Assembly (NCBI GenBank): GCA_026770585.1
Contig: MU646766.1
Span: forward strand, 33,095-57,735
Length of the DNA stretch: 24,641 bases
Reading direction: 5' to 3'
From: Baffinella frigidus
Taxonomy: Eukaryota; Cryptophyceae; Cryptomonadales; Baffinellaceae
The notes under the pieces: model-generated
Databases searched by the model: none
Told to the model about the DNA's origin: nothing
What the model saw: the letters and a program-made list of their open reading frames with translations, nothing else
Position numbers and translations under genes: made by a program
Shown: one piece after another, positions 16,829 to 21,007 of the stretch
Layout: each line of letters starts with the position of its first letter
Numbering within the stretch: position 1 is the stretch's first letter

Positions 16829-19800
16829 AACACCGCGACAGTGTGCCAGCAGTACACTGGGGTTCGGCTTCAGGTTGGCATCGAGCGGATCTGACATGGC
16901 AGCGCAACAGTCCGGAACCCTGAAATGACCCCCCCCAGAGGCGTTGGTGTTATGGTTGGTCTCTGGCGGTCAGGGTTCAGGGCTTATGGTTTAGGATTTA
17001 GGGTTTAGGGTTTAGGGTTCAGGGCTGAGGGTTGTGGGTTGAGGGTTGAAGGTTGAGGGCATGGAAGCACCTCGGCCCAGCGTGCGCGGGCAGCGGCGGC
17101 GTCGCGGACGAGCGCGAGCCAGGCGAGCAAGTGGCTGCGGGAGGTCGCGCCCATCATCGCCGCCATCCGCGCCAGAACCATCTGTAGGGTAGGGTAGGGT
17201 AGGCTGGGGGTTTGAGGGTTGCCGACAGCATATGGCAGGTTCCATCGAGCATCGGGCGAGTCAGCTAATTGTCTCCGCCGTTTCGATACTTGTCAATGAA
17301 ATACCGGCCGGCACCGTCAAGCAGCGGGAGAGTGAGCTACTTGCCTCGCGCACGCGCATCACCACCGTTTCGATTCGATTCAAGAGGGAATCATCTGCAC
17401 CATGATGGCAGGGTATGCGCCTTATACGCGCGCGTACGATTTCACTGCCATGCTGAATCATGGCCGAGATTCTGGCCGAATGAACGCATTTCTCTCCCCC
17501 AAAGTTTGCACACCCGCAGCGAGAGAACGCGTCAGCTACTTGCCTCCCTCAGCACGTGCACCACCTGCAGCACTTTCGCCGTTTCGGTTCGAGTCAGGAG
17601 GGACCAATCCACGCCCGGCTGCAAAGGGATCGATTCTTTCCCGCCGGAAACAGGCACTCACCTCACGCCAAACACGCTCCTCCTCCGCGCCAACCCGCCA
17701 GCCTTGCACCACCACGCGCGCCATCCGCACGCGGCCCGCCCCCCTCCTCTCCTCCACTTCCCTCCTCCGCCTTACGTGCCGCTTCCACGCGAGAAACGCC
17801 TTGGCCTTCCCGGCGAGCAGGATCCTGAGGACGCTGAGGGATGCGAGGTTCTGGTGCAACCGCTCCTCCTCCCGCTCGCCCTTCTCTTTCCCCCGGTACT
17901 CCACCCACCGCGCGAACCCCGCGCTGAGCGATTGCGTGGCGAAGGCGTGCATGCGGGAGATCACGCGGTTCCTGGCTATCCGGGCGTCCACCTGCACGCG
18001 CTCCGCCGTCAACCGTAACCGTCAGCCGTAAGCGCCAACCGTCAAACGTAACCGTAGCCAGGTTTCTTGCTATCCGCGCGTGCACCTGCCGGCACTCTAT
18101 GAGATCAGTGCCAGCAATTCTATGCTCCGACGCGAGTCTGTGCACTGCAACTACATGCTTTTCAGTGCACTCAGCCATCAGGGACCACCGCCACGCTGCA
18201 CGCCTGACGCACCCTACCCTGCTGGTGTAGGGTTGAGGGTTGAGGGTATAGTGTATATAGTTTAGTATATTTGGTTTCAGGATTAGGGATTAGGATGCAT
18301 TTGCAAACACCGTTGTTGCGTCTGCTGCGGTGGACAATTCCCTGAAGAATTGACGCCATCGATTATCACGATACCCCCTCAGCAGTCCTGCGTGGTTGCA
18401 GGCGGGGAACCGCTCGTCTTGCGTCAGCTGCGGGACGAAAAGGAGGAGGAGGAGGTGTTGTGAGGAGGAGGAGGAAGAGGATCAGAGCTTGTGCATCCCG
18501 AGTGTGCGGTGTAGGGTTTAGGGTTTAGAGTTTAGAGTTTAGGGTTTAGGGTTTAGGGTTTAGGGTTTAGGGTTTAGGGTTTAGTGTTTAGGGTGTGCGG
18601 GACGGGACCGTGCGGGCGCGCCACAGCTCGAAGACGCGCGTGCGCGCCGAGAGAAGCACGGACAAGGCGCGCGACACGGTCTTGCGCAGCAGCGCTCGTT
18701 CGCGCCGACCCTCATGCACCACCTGCGCCAGAGACGAGCGCAGTGCTCAGAGGAGCCTCTGACGCAGCGCACCAGATGCTGTGCGGTTTCAGGACACAAT
18801 TCGGGTCTAGGGTGTGGGGCGTGGGTTTTGGGGTTTAGGGTGTAACGTTTTGGCTTTAGGGTTCAGGGTTTAGGCACGGGGGCTCGCTCGCGCCGACCCT
18901 CGTGCACTTCCTGCGCCGGAGGTGCGAGAGCGGTGCTCAGGGTAGGCAGGGTAAGCTACGCTGAGGCCACCGGCCTCCAACCTTCCAGCTCCCGAGACAT
19001 AGTCTAGCTCTGCCTCAGGTAATTTGGGCTTCCCATTAAATGCATCGTGATCAGGACTCCGTGCACACGCTCCAGTACAAAGAGCGTATACATGTATTCA
19101 ATGAGGAGCCCAGATGAACTGAGGCAGAGCTAGGCAGTATCTGATACCAGATACCACGCGGTTTCTGGACAGCGTGCTCATGCGGGAGCAGCAATCAAAG
19201 CGGGCCTCCGACGAAGGGGGCGCACCTCCACCCAGCGTTGCATCGCAGCCACCTGCCCGTGCATCAGGATCGCCGTGACCACCCGGCGAGTCGCGACACG
19301 CAGCCGCCGAGCAGTCGCCGCCAGCGTGTGCCACGCCGCCCACGCCTCCGCGACGCCGCTCCTGCTCCGCGCGCGGGCGAGCGCGTTGACTCACTGCATC
19401 GTTGGAGGGGGGGGGGCGCTGGTGGTGTGGGGGTTGAGAGATGGGAGTGGGATGCGGGGCGGGTTCTCAAGGATGGGAACCCGAAGCAATGCAGGATCAC
19501 GTCATGTTCCGAGCCTGCCTGTAGGGTTCACCTTCTCGGCTGTAGTTTTGAGGGTCTAGGGGTACGTTTGTCAGGAGCTCGAAACACGGCGAGTGCGGGG
19601 GGTCACATTAGGGGAGCGGTTGAGCTTCTCGGGCCTCACCTGTTCTTGGAAAGGAGGAAGCGCCCCACAGAGAGCCGCACCCTCTTGTGCTGCCCGGCCT
19701 GAAGACGCATGGCCGCAAACGCGCGCCGCTGTAGCGTTGCCGCACTTTCCCCCTTCAGCTTGCTCACGACGGTCCGCGCCTTGCGGACGGCGTGCGAGAC

Positions 19801-20385
19801 ATTCGTCCAGGCGTGAAGCGCGAGGACCAGGCGCTTGCGACCGCCCACCGATTCCTTGCGACGATAGGCCTCAGCAACGAACGCAGCATCGGCGGCTGTC
19901 GCCGCGCGCCACGAAGCCATCACCCGGTGCATCTTGCTTCGCACCAGGAAACGAGTGATATAGAGGGGAAGAAAAATTCTTTGCGCCTCCGATTCTCTTC
20001 TCCAGGCCGACAGGTGGTCGAACAGAGAGCGTGTTGATGAAAGGAGGCGGAGTTCTACGGGCGCTGCGGAGCGGCAGCCAAGAACCTGCCGCAGGAAGAT
20101 GCTCGCGCGCTTCTCGGCATTTCTTCTCTGTCCCACCAACCACGACCATTCTCGCAACACTGATTGCATTCTCTTTGTGGTCCCCCTCACGAGGCAGTGG
20201 AATGCTTTCCGGACTTGCGCTCGCACCTCAGGGTGCTTGTTCTCAACGCGCCCCCGCCAGCCCGCGACGCACGCGCGGAGGGCCACCCTCTTAGCTCTGC
20301 GGCTTGCCATATCCCGGAAAACCTTGTGTATCAAGCGGGCATATCCTTGCTCGATGCTGTGCTGCTCATCCCGCGAGCTCCTCAT
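7091..20385 (-). CDS. Large multi-exon gene for an Sfi1-like helical repeat protein (gene span)
   Basis: The gene begins at the ATG at 20385 on minus. Exons I support, in transcription order: 20385-19640, (19539-19532), 19389-19226, 18722-18609, 18427-18309, 18218-18086, 17991-17662, 17618-17544, 17181-17071, 16603-16459, 16146-16043, 15167-15012, 14751-gap, gap-13769-13508, 13323-13110, 12842-12749, 12710-12604, 12562-12434, 12075-11762, 11553-11445, 10970-10333, 9937-9892. Less certain downstream exons are 8435-8393, 8169-8068, 7863-7821, 7720-7628, 7464-7423 and 7159-7091. Joins from 20385 to 9892 keep the frame except across the gap, which cannot be judged. The product is a long basic helical array with repeated Trp-Arg motifs (LLRTLLRWQ, ALERWRDMARRRAFL, LLLWRGWAR), like Sfi1-type centrin-binding repeats (A-x7-LL-x3-F/L-x2-W-K/R). 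Such proteins form filaments at centrosomes and basal bodies. Many introns are telomere-like repeats. Confidence 0.65.
7423..7464 (-). CDS. Sfi1-like gene, small exon
   Basis: Acceptor AAACCAG made from the end of a telomere-like block, 14 codons (AAARCLLRTLLRWQ), donor CAG then GTGTCT. The Leu-Leu-x3-Leu-x2-Trp pattern is close to the Sfi1 core. Phase 0 on both sides. Confidence 0.55.
7465..7627 (-). repeat. Telomere-like block acting as an intron
   Basis: This 163-bp stretch consists of GGGGTTT heptamers, then GGTTTTC hexamer/heptamer variants and GGGTTTC. On minus it starts GTAAAC just after codon GTG and ends CGAAACCAG. Both flanking exons are in phase 0. I see no flanking direct repeat. 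Confidence 0.7.
7628..7863 (-). CDS. Sfi1-like gene, exon pair 7863-7821 and 7720-7628
   Basis: The first exon reads IVFVRAVFSSGWMQ, the second VRVARAWREGVGGACHARQE, then AGCLRRRRDAV. They join in phase 0 across a 100-bp intron whose two boundaries carry the same ATGCAGGTGCRCGTSGCGCG sequence. The second exon ends GTG then GTAAAC at a telomere-like block. The entry phase of the first exon does not match the exon at 8068, so that join is uncertain. Confidence 0.45.
7700..7826 (-). repeat. Intron flanked by 27-bp direct repeats spanning both splice sites
   Basis: Positions 7700-7726 and 7800-7826 match at 23 of 27 bases and are 100 bp apart. Each holds CAG|GT on minus. The predicted intron (7721-7820) is exactly one spacing long. 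The enclosed sequence is not telomere-like. Confidence 0.6.
8068..8435 (-). CDS. Sfi1-like gene, exons 8435-8393 and 8169-8068
   Basis: With the telomere-like intron removed, the product reads VVGSWHAMVVSGRQ, then VRRRTQWAVLLAIGAPPFGL, then MLREWHRISANSSQ. It has three Trp at Sfi1-like positions and a continuous frame. The first acceptor is GGCTGGCAG. The end at 8068 uses a GC donor (CAG then GCTCGG) and is tentative. The upstream neighbour is not resolved, because the exon at 9892 ends in another phase. Confidence 0.5.
8160..8395 (-). repeat. Telomere-like block with 13-bp direct repeats, spliced as an intron
   Basis: Exact copies of GTCGCCGCACCTG lie at 8160-8172 and 8383-8395. Between them are about 30 GGGTTTA, GGGTTTG and GGGTTTC heptamers. 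On minus both repeat copies read CAGGTGCGGCGAC. The donor is CAG|GTGCGG in the first copy and the acceptor is ACACCAG|GTGCGG at the second. The intron 8170-8392 is 223 bp, exactly the repeat spacing, so splicing restores the pre-insertion sequence. Confidence 0.8.
8635..8860 (+). repeat. Three-copy tandem repeat with an embedded palindrome
   Basis: Three diverged units contain GTGGGGGGCAGAAA or GTGGGGAGGAGAAA and then CTGGAGGAGAGNAGAGAGG. Between copies two and three lies a perfect 14-bp inverted repeat, TGGCCACCATATAT at 8716-8729 and ATATATGGTGGCCA at 8741-8754, with an 11-bp G-rich loop. Confidence 0.75.
8905..9004 (+). repeat. Telomere-like block
   Basis: TTTCGGG, TTTTGGG and then GGGTTTG heptamers. 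On minus the C-rich strand is followed by the possible acceptor AAAATGCAG at its end. No matching exon or direct repeat is clear. Confidence 0.85.
9058..9105 (-). repeat. Telomere-like block, reverse orientation
   Basis: CCCTATA, CCCTCAA, CCCTAAA and CCCTACA units on plus, opposite to most blocks in the window. Confidence 0.8.
9216..9375. repeat. GT microsatellite followed by GA-rich microsatellite
   Basis: About 14 GT dinucleotides, then about 110 bases of GAGAGG/GAGA purine tract on plus. The open frames in it are repeat translations. Confidence 0.95.
9797..9843 (+). repeat. Dispersed 47-bp repeat, copy 1
   Basis: It begins GTGTGGGTATCTAGGCTCTA and ends GCAAGGTTATGAG. Its partner is at 22465-22512, with a few substitutions and one indel. 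Neither copy has visible terminal repeats. Confidence 0.8.
9892..9937 (-). CDS. Sfi1-like gene, small exon
   Basis: Acceptor GTGCGCAG, then VCRVLRLKMRRYLEK, then a GC donor (AAG then GCAAGC). The 1-base entry completes the codon left by the exon at 10333, giving WRGWARVCRVLRLKMRR, a good Sfi1-like unit. Confidence 0.5.
9970..10037. repeat. Short tandem repeat, about 42 bp unit, two copies
   Basis: CTCAGTCTCTGCATCCCCCA recurs at about 42-bp spacing in an intron of the Sfi1-like gene, followed by ACACCC or AACCCC. Confidence 0.7.
10125..10167. repeat. Double GTGAAACC hairpin
   Basis: Two GTGAAACC words are followed by two GGTTTCAC words around a 4-base loop (ACCA), making a two-tier inverted repeat. 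It lies in an intron of the Sfi1-like gene, near several ACCCTACACCC telomere-like fragments. Confidence 0.7.
10333..10970 (-). CDS. Sfi1-like gene, longest 3' exon
   Basis: Acceptor CTTCGCAG, 638 coding bases, donor ACG then GTACTG. Motifs in order: VAWALAQSSGTKLRTLFSAW, VVAQWRAAWLGRRLEAWRAA, LSRSLALCVGAWMQRARR, LSVGTVATFWTAWLRRIDRR, then a threefold 18-bp coding repeat (FSPVRRFSPVRRLSPVRR), then VLLGQEHPLLLWRGWAR. It is strongly Arg/Ala-rich, with Trp at regular spacing. If the donor is not used, the protein stops one codon later at TGA (10326), so this could also be the C-terminal exon of an isoform. The GC-rich sequence makes all six frames open; the Trp/Leu spacing picks this one. Confidence 0.7.
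10982..11024 (+). repeat. Short telomere-like block (GGGTTGA)
   Basis: Four to five GGGTTGA heptamers just upstream of the acceptor of the exon at 10970, inside an intron. The C-rich strand is in the sense direction. Confidence 0.8.
11055..11175. mobile_element. MITE-like inverted-repeat element, copy 1 (121 bp)
   Basis: The ends are CTAGCTCTACCTGAG and, in reverse complement, CTAGCTCTGCCTGGG. The arms stay complementary for about 34 bases (TTTATTCTGGCTCGTCCT on both). No coding capacity. It lies in the intron between the Sfi1-like exons 11445 and 10970. No certain target duplication is visible. Confidence 0.85.
11362..11410. repeat. GT microsatellite
   Basis: About 16 GT dinucleotides followed by CATGTGTGTGTATG, in an intron of the Sfi1-like gene. 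Confidence 0.95.
11445..11553 (-). CDS. Sfi1-like gene exon
   Basis: Acceptor ATGCGCAG, then VARKRSLGKMVAAVNARSLR, then SSIAEWRDHQHFAHTQ, then a GC donor (CAG then GCAATC). The 1-base entry fits the phase-2 end of the exon at 11762, and the phase-0 exit fits the exon at 10970. Confidence 0.6.
11762..12075 (-). CDS. Sfi1-like gene exon with four Trp repeats
   Basis: Acceptor TTTGAAGAG, donor GAG then GTGTGC. Product: WRRAVRQASRRGQEVLAVLA, then AACFHGWRSRTRNTRTHTRK, then RKGWVWFAWRGRVRQRQALA, then MATRFLAPATDPRHDLAAWR, then EWVRL. There are four Sfi1-like units. A diverged copy of the acceptor region (TTTGAAGAGTGACG) lies 36 bases upstream. Confidence 0.7.
12087..12150 (-). repeat. Telomere-like fragments, reverse orientation
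   Basis: CACCCTAAACC and AACCCTAACCCTTAAACC on plus, so the G-rich strand is in the sense direction of the Sfi1-like gene here, unlike the other intronic blocks. Confidence 0.75.
12434..12562 (-). CDS. Sfi1-like gene exon
   Basis: Acceptor TGCGGCAG, 43 codons (VWRMQRKEAATNMQRMRRVA, then RMLTSKLQPVQAAWFRYART, then HNK), donor AAG then GTCCAC. Phase 0 on both sides. Confidence 0.65.
12604..12710 (-). CDS. Sfi1-like gene exon, diverged duplicate of the next exon
   Basis: Acceptor GTGACCAG, 2 + 105 coding bases, donor TGG then GTGACG. It contains VCRMQLNVAATNM, matching VWRMQRKEAATNM of the exon at 12562, and a second copy of the acceptor sequence GTGCGGCAG. It may be a duplicated exon or partly intronic duplicate; the phase fit supports coding. 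Confidence 0.45.
12749..12842 (-). CDS. Sfi1-like gene exon
   Basis: Acceptor CGCCCACAG, then RAAYPARGAAARNTLGECLV, then WREREQARYLI, then a strong donor ATAG|GTAAGT. Phase 0 in, 1 out, fitting both neighbours. Confidence 0.6.
13110..13323 (-). CDS. Sfi1-like gene exon
   Basis: Acceptor GCGAGCAG, then WRGWVWWRRWSWEARHTKRI, then ALRLLGVLAEHGLRDGFLEW, then AVWVQARRVDAVKVCRVLAR, then GKAAVLLSTFQ, donor CAG then GTGCCT. Two clear Sfi1-like units. The 1-base entry fits the phase-2 end at 13508. Confidence 0.7.
13324..13507 (-). repeat. Telomere-like block acting as an intron
   Basis: GGGTTTA heptamers followed by about ten GGGTTCA heptamers on plus. On minus the intron opens GTTGCACAAACCC and ends with GCGAGCAG after about 20 non-repeat bases. 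The flanking exons agree in phase (2 + 1). No direct repeats are visible. Confidence 0.75.
13508..13769 (-). CDS. Sfi1-like gene exon left of the gap
   Basis: Acceptor ATGCGCAG, then VRSMLHRWRDHTASFRDQRH, then RGELRAMQRQAKAVQQRLDA, then WAKVAVRSRLRRRRAHRVAA, then a Leu-rich end; donor CAC then GTTGCA. Two Sfi1-like units. The entry phase cannot be tested because the upstream side is the N gap. Confidence 0.65.
13789..14635. other. Assembly gap (847 N)
   Basis: An unbroken run of N inside the Sfi1-like gene. The gap may hide further exons or a longer telomere-like array, which would explain the assembly break. Any open frame spanning it is an artefact. Confidence 1.
14636..14751 (-). CDS. Sfi1-like gene exon truncated by the gap
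   Basis: Acceptor CCTAAAACAG, made from the end of a telomere-like block, then VVRVAARSLLGMVTRAVEHW, then RRVLEKRIRHRKLARLLA, running into the N gap. Phase-0 entry fits the exon at 15012. Confidence 0.65.
14752..15011 (-). repeat. Telomere-like block acting as an intron
   Basis: It contains GGGTTTA, GGGTTTG, GGGTTTC and TTATGGT heptamers, with homogeneous runs of single variants. On minus there is no GT between the last coding Trp repeat and the array, so the donor must be GC (GAG then GCGCTG). The acceptor is CCTAAAACAG at the array end. Both neighbours are in phase 0. Confidence 0.65.
15012..15167 (-). CDS. Sfi1-like gene exon
   Basis: Acceptor GTCAACAG, 52 codons (ELQRGTARAWRVLTRQRKSA, then RARSTIRTVRAAEAALERWR, then DMARRRAFLHRE), GC donor. 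Two classic Sfi1-like units. Confidence 0.7.
15168..16042. other. Long intron without a recognised gene
   Basis: It separates two phase-0 exons of the Sfi1-like gene. It contains short diverged repeats near 15192-15282 (TATGACACCGCATGAAATC type) and three GGGTGGGCTGGTAA-like units near 15900-15965. Open frames of 60-90 codons on either strand show no family resemblance. Confidence 0.5.
16043..16146 (-). CDS. Sfi1-like gene exon
   Basis: Acceptor TCACACAG, 2 + 102 coding bases (VKAWAWTVGDAVRGRAAAAR, then VCGWVVVDSLRAAL), donor CTG then GTGTCT. The 2-base entry completes the codon left at 16459. Confidence 0.65.
16330..16440. repeat. GA microsatellite
   Basis: A purine tract of GAGAGAAA/GAGAGG units on plus, giving a pyrimidine-rich tract in the sense direction of the Sfi1-like intron. 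Confidence 0.95.
16459..16603 (-). CDS. Sfi1-like gene exon
   Basis: Acceptor CGGGGCAG, then ARYLAASDELEEKAWRTWAA, then WAVRNRSKSKVVWKARLWAA, then RRAARA, donor GTACGT. Trp-rich, with phase 0 in and 1 out. Confidence 0.65.
16755..16826. repeat. GA microsatellite
   Basis: A nearly pure GA run with a short GATAGATA interruption, in an intron of the Sfi1-like gene. Confidence 0.95.
16975..17060 (+). repeat. Telomere-like block inside an intron
   Basis: GGGTTCA, GGTTTA and GGGTTGA units; the C-rich strand is in the sense direction, starting about 15 bases after the donor at 17070. Confidence 0.8.
17071..17181 (-). CDS. Sfi1-like gene exon
   Basis: The acceptor is the last of several CCCTA units (CCCTACCCTACAG), then MVLARMAAMMGATSRSHLLA, then WLALVRDAAAARARWAE, donor GAG then GTGCTT. 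37 codons, phase 0 on both sides. Confidence 0.7.
17240..17600. repeat. Three diverged copies of an exon-plus-donor unit
   Basis: Sense-strand units containing GAAACGG followed by GAGGCAAGTAGCT occur around 17573-17532, 17364-17331 and 17276-17258. The first is the exon 17544-17618. The other two look like decayed duplicates inside the following intron (SLLNRIETVVMRVRE and SLTSIETAETIS). Confidence 0.6.
17544..17618 (-). CDS. Sfi1-like gene exon with GC donor
   Basis: Acceptor CTTTGCAG, 25 codons (PGVDWSLLTRTETAKVLQVV, then HVLRE), then the consensus GC donor GAG|GCAAGT. Phase 0 on both sides. Confidence 0.55.
17662..17991 (-). CDS. Sfi1-like gene exon, long
   Basis: Acceptor GCGTGCAG, 110 codons, strong donor GAG|GTGAGT. 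Product: VDARIARNRVISRMHAFATQ, then SLSAGFARWVEYRGKEKGER, then LHQNLASLSVLRILLAGKAK, then AFLAWKRHVRRRREVEER, then ARVVVQGWRVGAEEERVWRE. Three to four Sfi1-like units. The exon start lies inside one of two direct repeats (see 17967). Confidence 0.75.
17967..18089 (-). repeat. 94-bp intron flanked by 29-bp direct repeats
   Basis: Positions 17967-17995 and 18061-18089 match at 25 of 29 bases and are 94 bp apart. Each contains CAG|GTGSACGC on minus. The intron 17992-18085 is 94 bp, exactly one spacing. Its interior is GGTTACGGTTGAC-like short repeats, not TTTAGGG. Confidence 0.7.
18086..18218 (-). CDS. Sfi1-like gene exon
   Basis: Acceptor ACACCAGCAG at the end of a telomere-like block, then VGCVRRAAWRWSLMAECTEK, then HVVAVHRLASEHRIAGTDLI, then ECRQ, donor CAG then GTGCAC. 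133 bases, 1-base entry, phase-0 exit. Confidence 0.6.
18226..18297 (+). repeat. Telomere-like block inside an intron
   Basis: GGTGTAGGG, GGGTTGA, then AT-rich variants (TATATAGTTTAG) and GGATTAG units, immediately upstream (sense) of the acceptor at 18219. Confidence 0.7.
18309..18427 (-). CDS. Sfi1-like gene exon (3' boundary tentative)
   Basis: A pyrimidine tract of CTCCTC repeats and acceptor GTCCCGCAG precede LTQDERFPACNHAGLLRGYR, then DNRWRQFFRELSTAADATT. Entry phase 0 fits 18609. The chosen donor (GT then GTTTGC) gives the phase 2 needed by the next exon. Confidence 0.45.
18512..18597 (+). repeat. Telomere-like block inside an intron
   Basis: About twelve GGGTTTA heptamers, some with AGAGTTTA changes, starting a few bases after the donor at 18608 in the sense direction. 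Confidence 0.85.
18609..18722 (-). CDS. Sfi1-like gene exon
   Basis: Acceptor TGGCGCAG, 38 codons (VVHEGRRERALLRKTVSRAL, then SVLLSARTRVFELWRART), donor ACG then GTCCCG. Phase 0 on both sides. A diverged copy of the acceptor region lies 188-190 bp upstream. Confidence 0.65.
18694..18940 (-). repeat. Duplicated acceptor/exon start with telomere-like insert
   Basis: About 57 bases at 18694-18750 recur at 18882-18940 (both with CGCGCCGACCCTC, TGCGCC and GTGCTCAG), offset 188-190 bp. Between them are TTTAGGG-like fragments (about 18815-18877) and unique sequence. Confidence 0.7.
19004..19133. mobile_element. MITE-like inverted-repeat element, copy 2 (130 bp)
   Basis: Perfect 15-bp terminal inverted repeats CTAGCTCTGCCTCAG are followed by about 25 more partly complementary bases (GGGCT, ATT). 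The interior carries the GATCAGGACTCCGTGCACAC segment shared with 690-728. It is intronic in the Sfi1-like gene. Flanks (ATAGT on the left, GCAGTAT on the right) may extend the terminal repeat. Confidence 0.9.
19226..19389 (-). CDS. Sfi1-like gene, second main exon
   Basis: 54 codons: NALARARSRSGVAEAWAAWH, then TLAATARRLRVATRRVVTAI, then LMHGQVAAMQRWVE; donor GAG then GTGCGC. The acceptor (AGTGAG) is weak. A phase-consistent path from 19640 needs an 8-base microexon, CCGAGAAG at 19532-19539 (acceptor ACTACAG, donor GTGAAC), which is speculative. Confidence 0.55.
19640..20385 (-). CDS. Sfi1-like gene, first exon with start codon
   Basis: The ATG at 20385 opens 248 codons plus two bases; the donor is CAG|GTGAGG at 19639. 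The frame extends 10 codons upstream to a TTG, but the ATG (MRSSRDEQHSIEQ) is the natural start. Repeated Trp motifs: LRACVAGWRGRV, MQSVLREWSWLVGQRR, LFDHLSAWRRES, MHRVMASWRAATAA, LVLALHAWTNVS. Spacing of about 30-35 residues matches Sfi1-type repeats, which bind centrin in known proteins. This is the best-supported part of the gene. It is divergent from the gene at 20601, with a 215-bp intergenic region. Confidence 0.8.
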
Positions 20386-20600
20386 CCCCTCCCACCTGAT
20401 CACCTCCCCTCCCAAACGCTACCTAACATTGCCCTGCTCAACCAGGAGACCTCAAAGCGCCGAAGGTCCCCTTTTTCGCGGCCCGTTTCGTCCTCAAAGT
20501 CAACTTCTTCAGGTTTTTCATCCCATCTCATCAAGCCAAAAGTTGTACCACAAAAATCAGGCAAGGACAGACAAAATCCGTTCATAAAATTTAGCCCGTC
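20386..20600. promoter_or_regulatory. Putative bidirectional promoter region
   Basis: The 215 bp between two divergent start codons (minus at 20385, plus at 20601) must hold both promoters if both starts are right. It is less GC-rich near 20500-20590. I see no convincing core element beyond an AT-rich CATAAAATTTAG just before the plus-strand ATG. Confidence 0.4.
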
Positions 20601-20913
20601 ATGGCATCCAACCCGCCCAAGCTCCCGGGCGACAAGCTCTCGGCCGAGGAGTGCGCACACTATGGTGTCCCCCCTGGAGCGGTCTGGAGACGCTTTGTTG
20701 AGACGGAGAGGCGGTCGACACAACGTGGGGAGGAAGACGTGGTGTACCCCGAGCGTGGGATCGCAGCGGCGTTCAGAAGTGGGATCGCAGCGGCGTTCAG
20801 GAGGTGAAAGCCGACGAAGACATGCCTAGGGCTCTGCAACTCGCGATCATTTGGGGCAAGACCAAGGATGCACGGCGGCTGATCTCGTTTGTGACGTTCA
20901 TTGAAGCTCCGTA
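20601..20913 (+). pseudogene. Truncated, frameshifted paralogue of the ankyrin gene
   Basis: The ATG at 20601 begins MASNPPKLPGDKLSAEECAH, then YGVPPGAVW, closely matching the N-terminal region of the gene at 21008. A 24-bp in-frame tandem duplication (20756-20776 and 20780-20800, encoding GIAAAFR twice) is followed by a deletion of about 10 bases relative to the paralogue. That shifts the frame and ends it at TGA 20805-20807. The other frame continues as VKADEDMPRALQLAIIWGKT, then DARRLISF, matching the paralogue's VKAEEEMTKALQ segment, and stops at 20913 before any ankyrin repeat. The 68-codon short frame might still be translated. Apparently a tandem duplicate that lost its repeats. Confidence 0.65.
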
Positions 20914-21007
20914 AGCTGCGAATTGTATCTCGTTGTGTCAGAAACGAACCCTCACGACGCGCACACTGCGCCCGAAGCGCCCCGCGACGAGCAAGCAATC
21001 TTAATAC

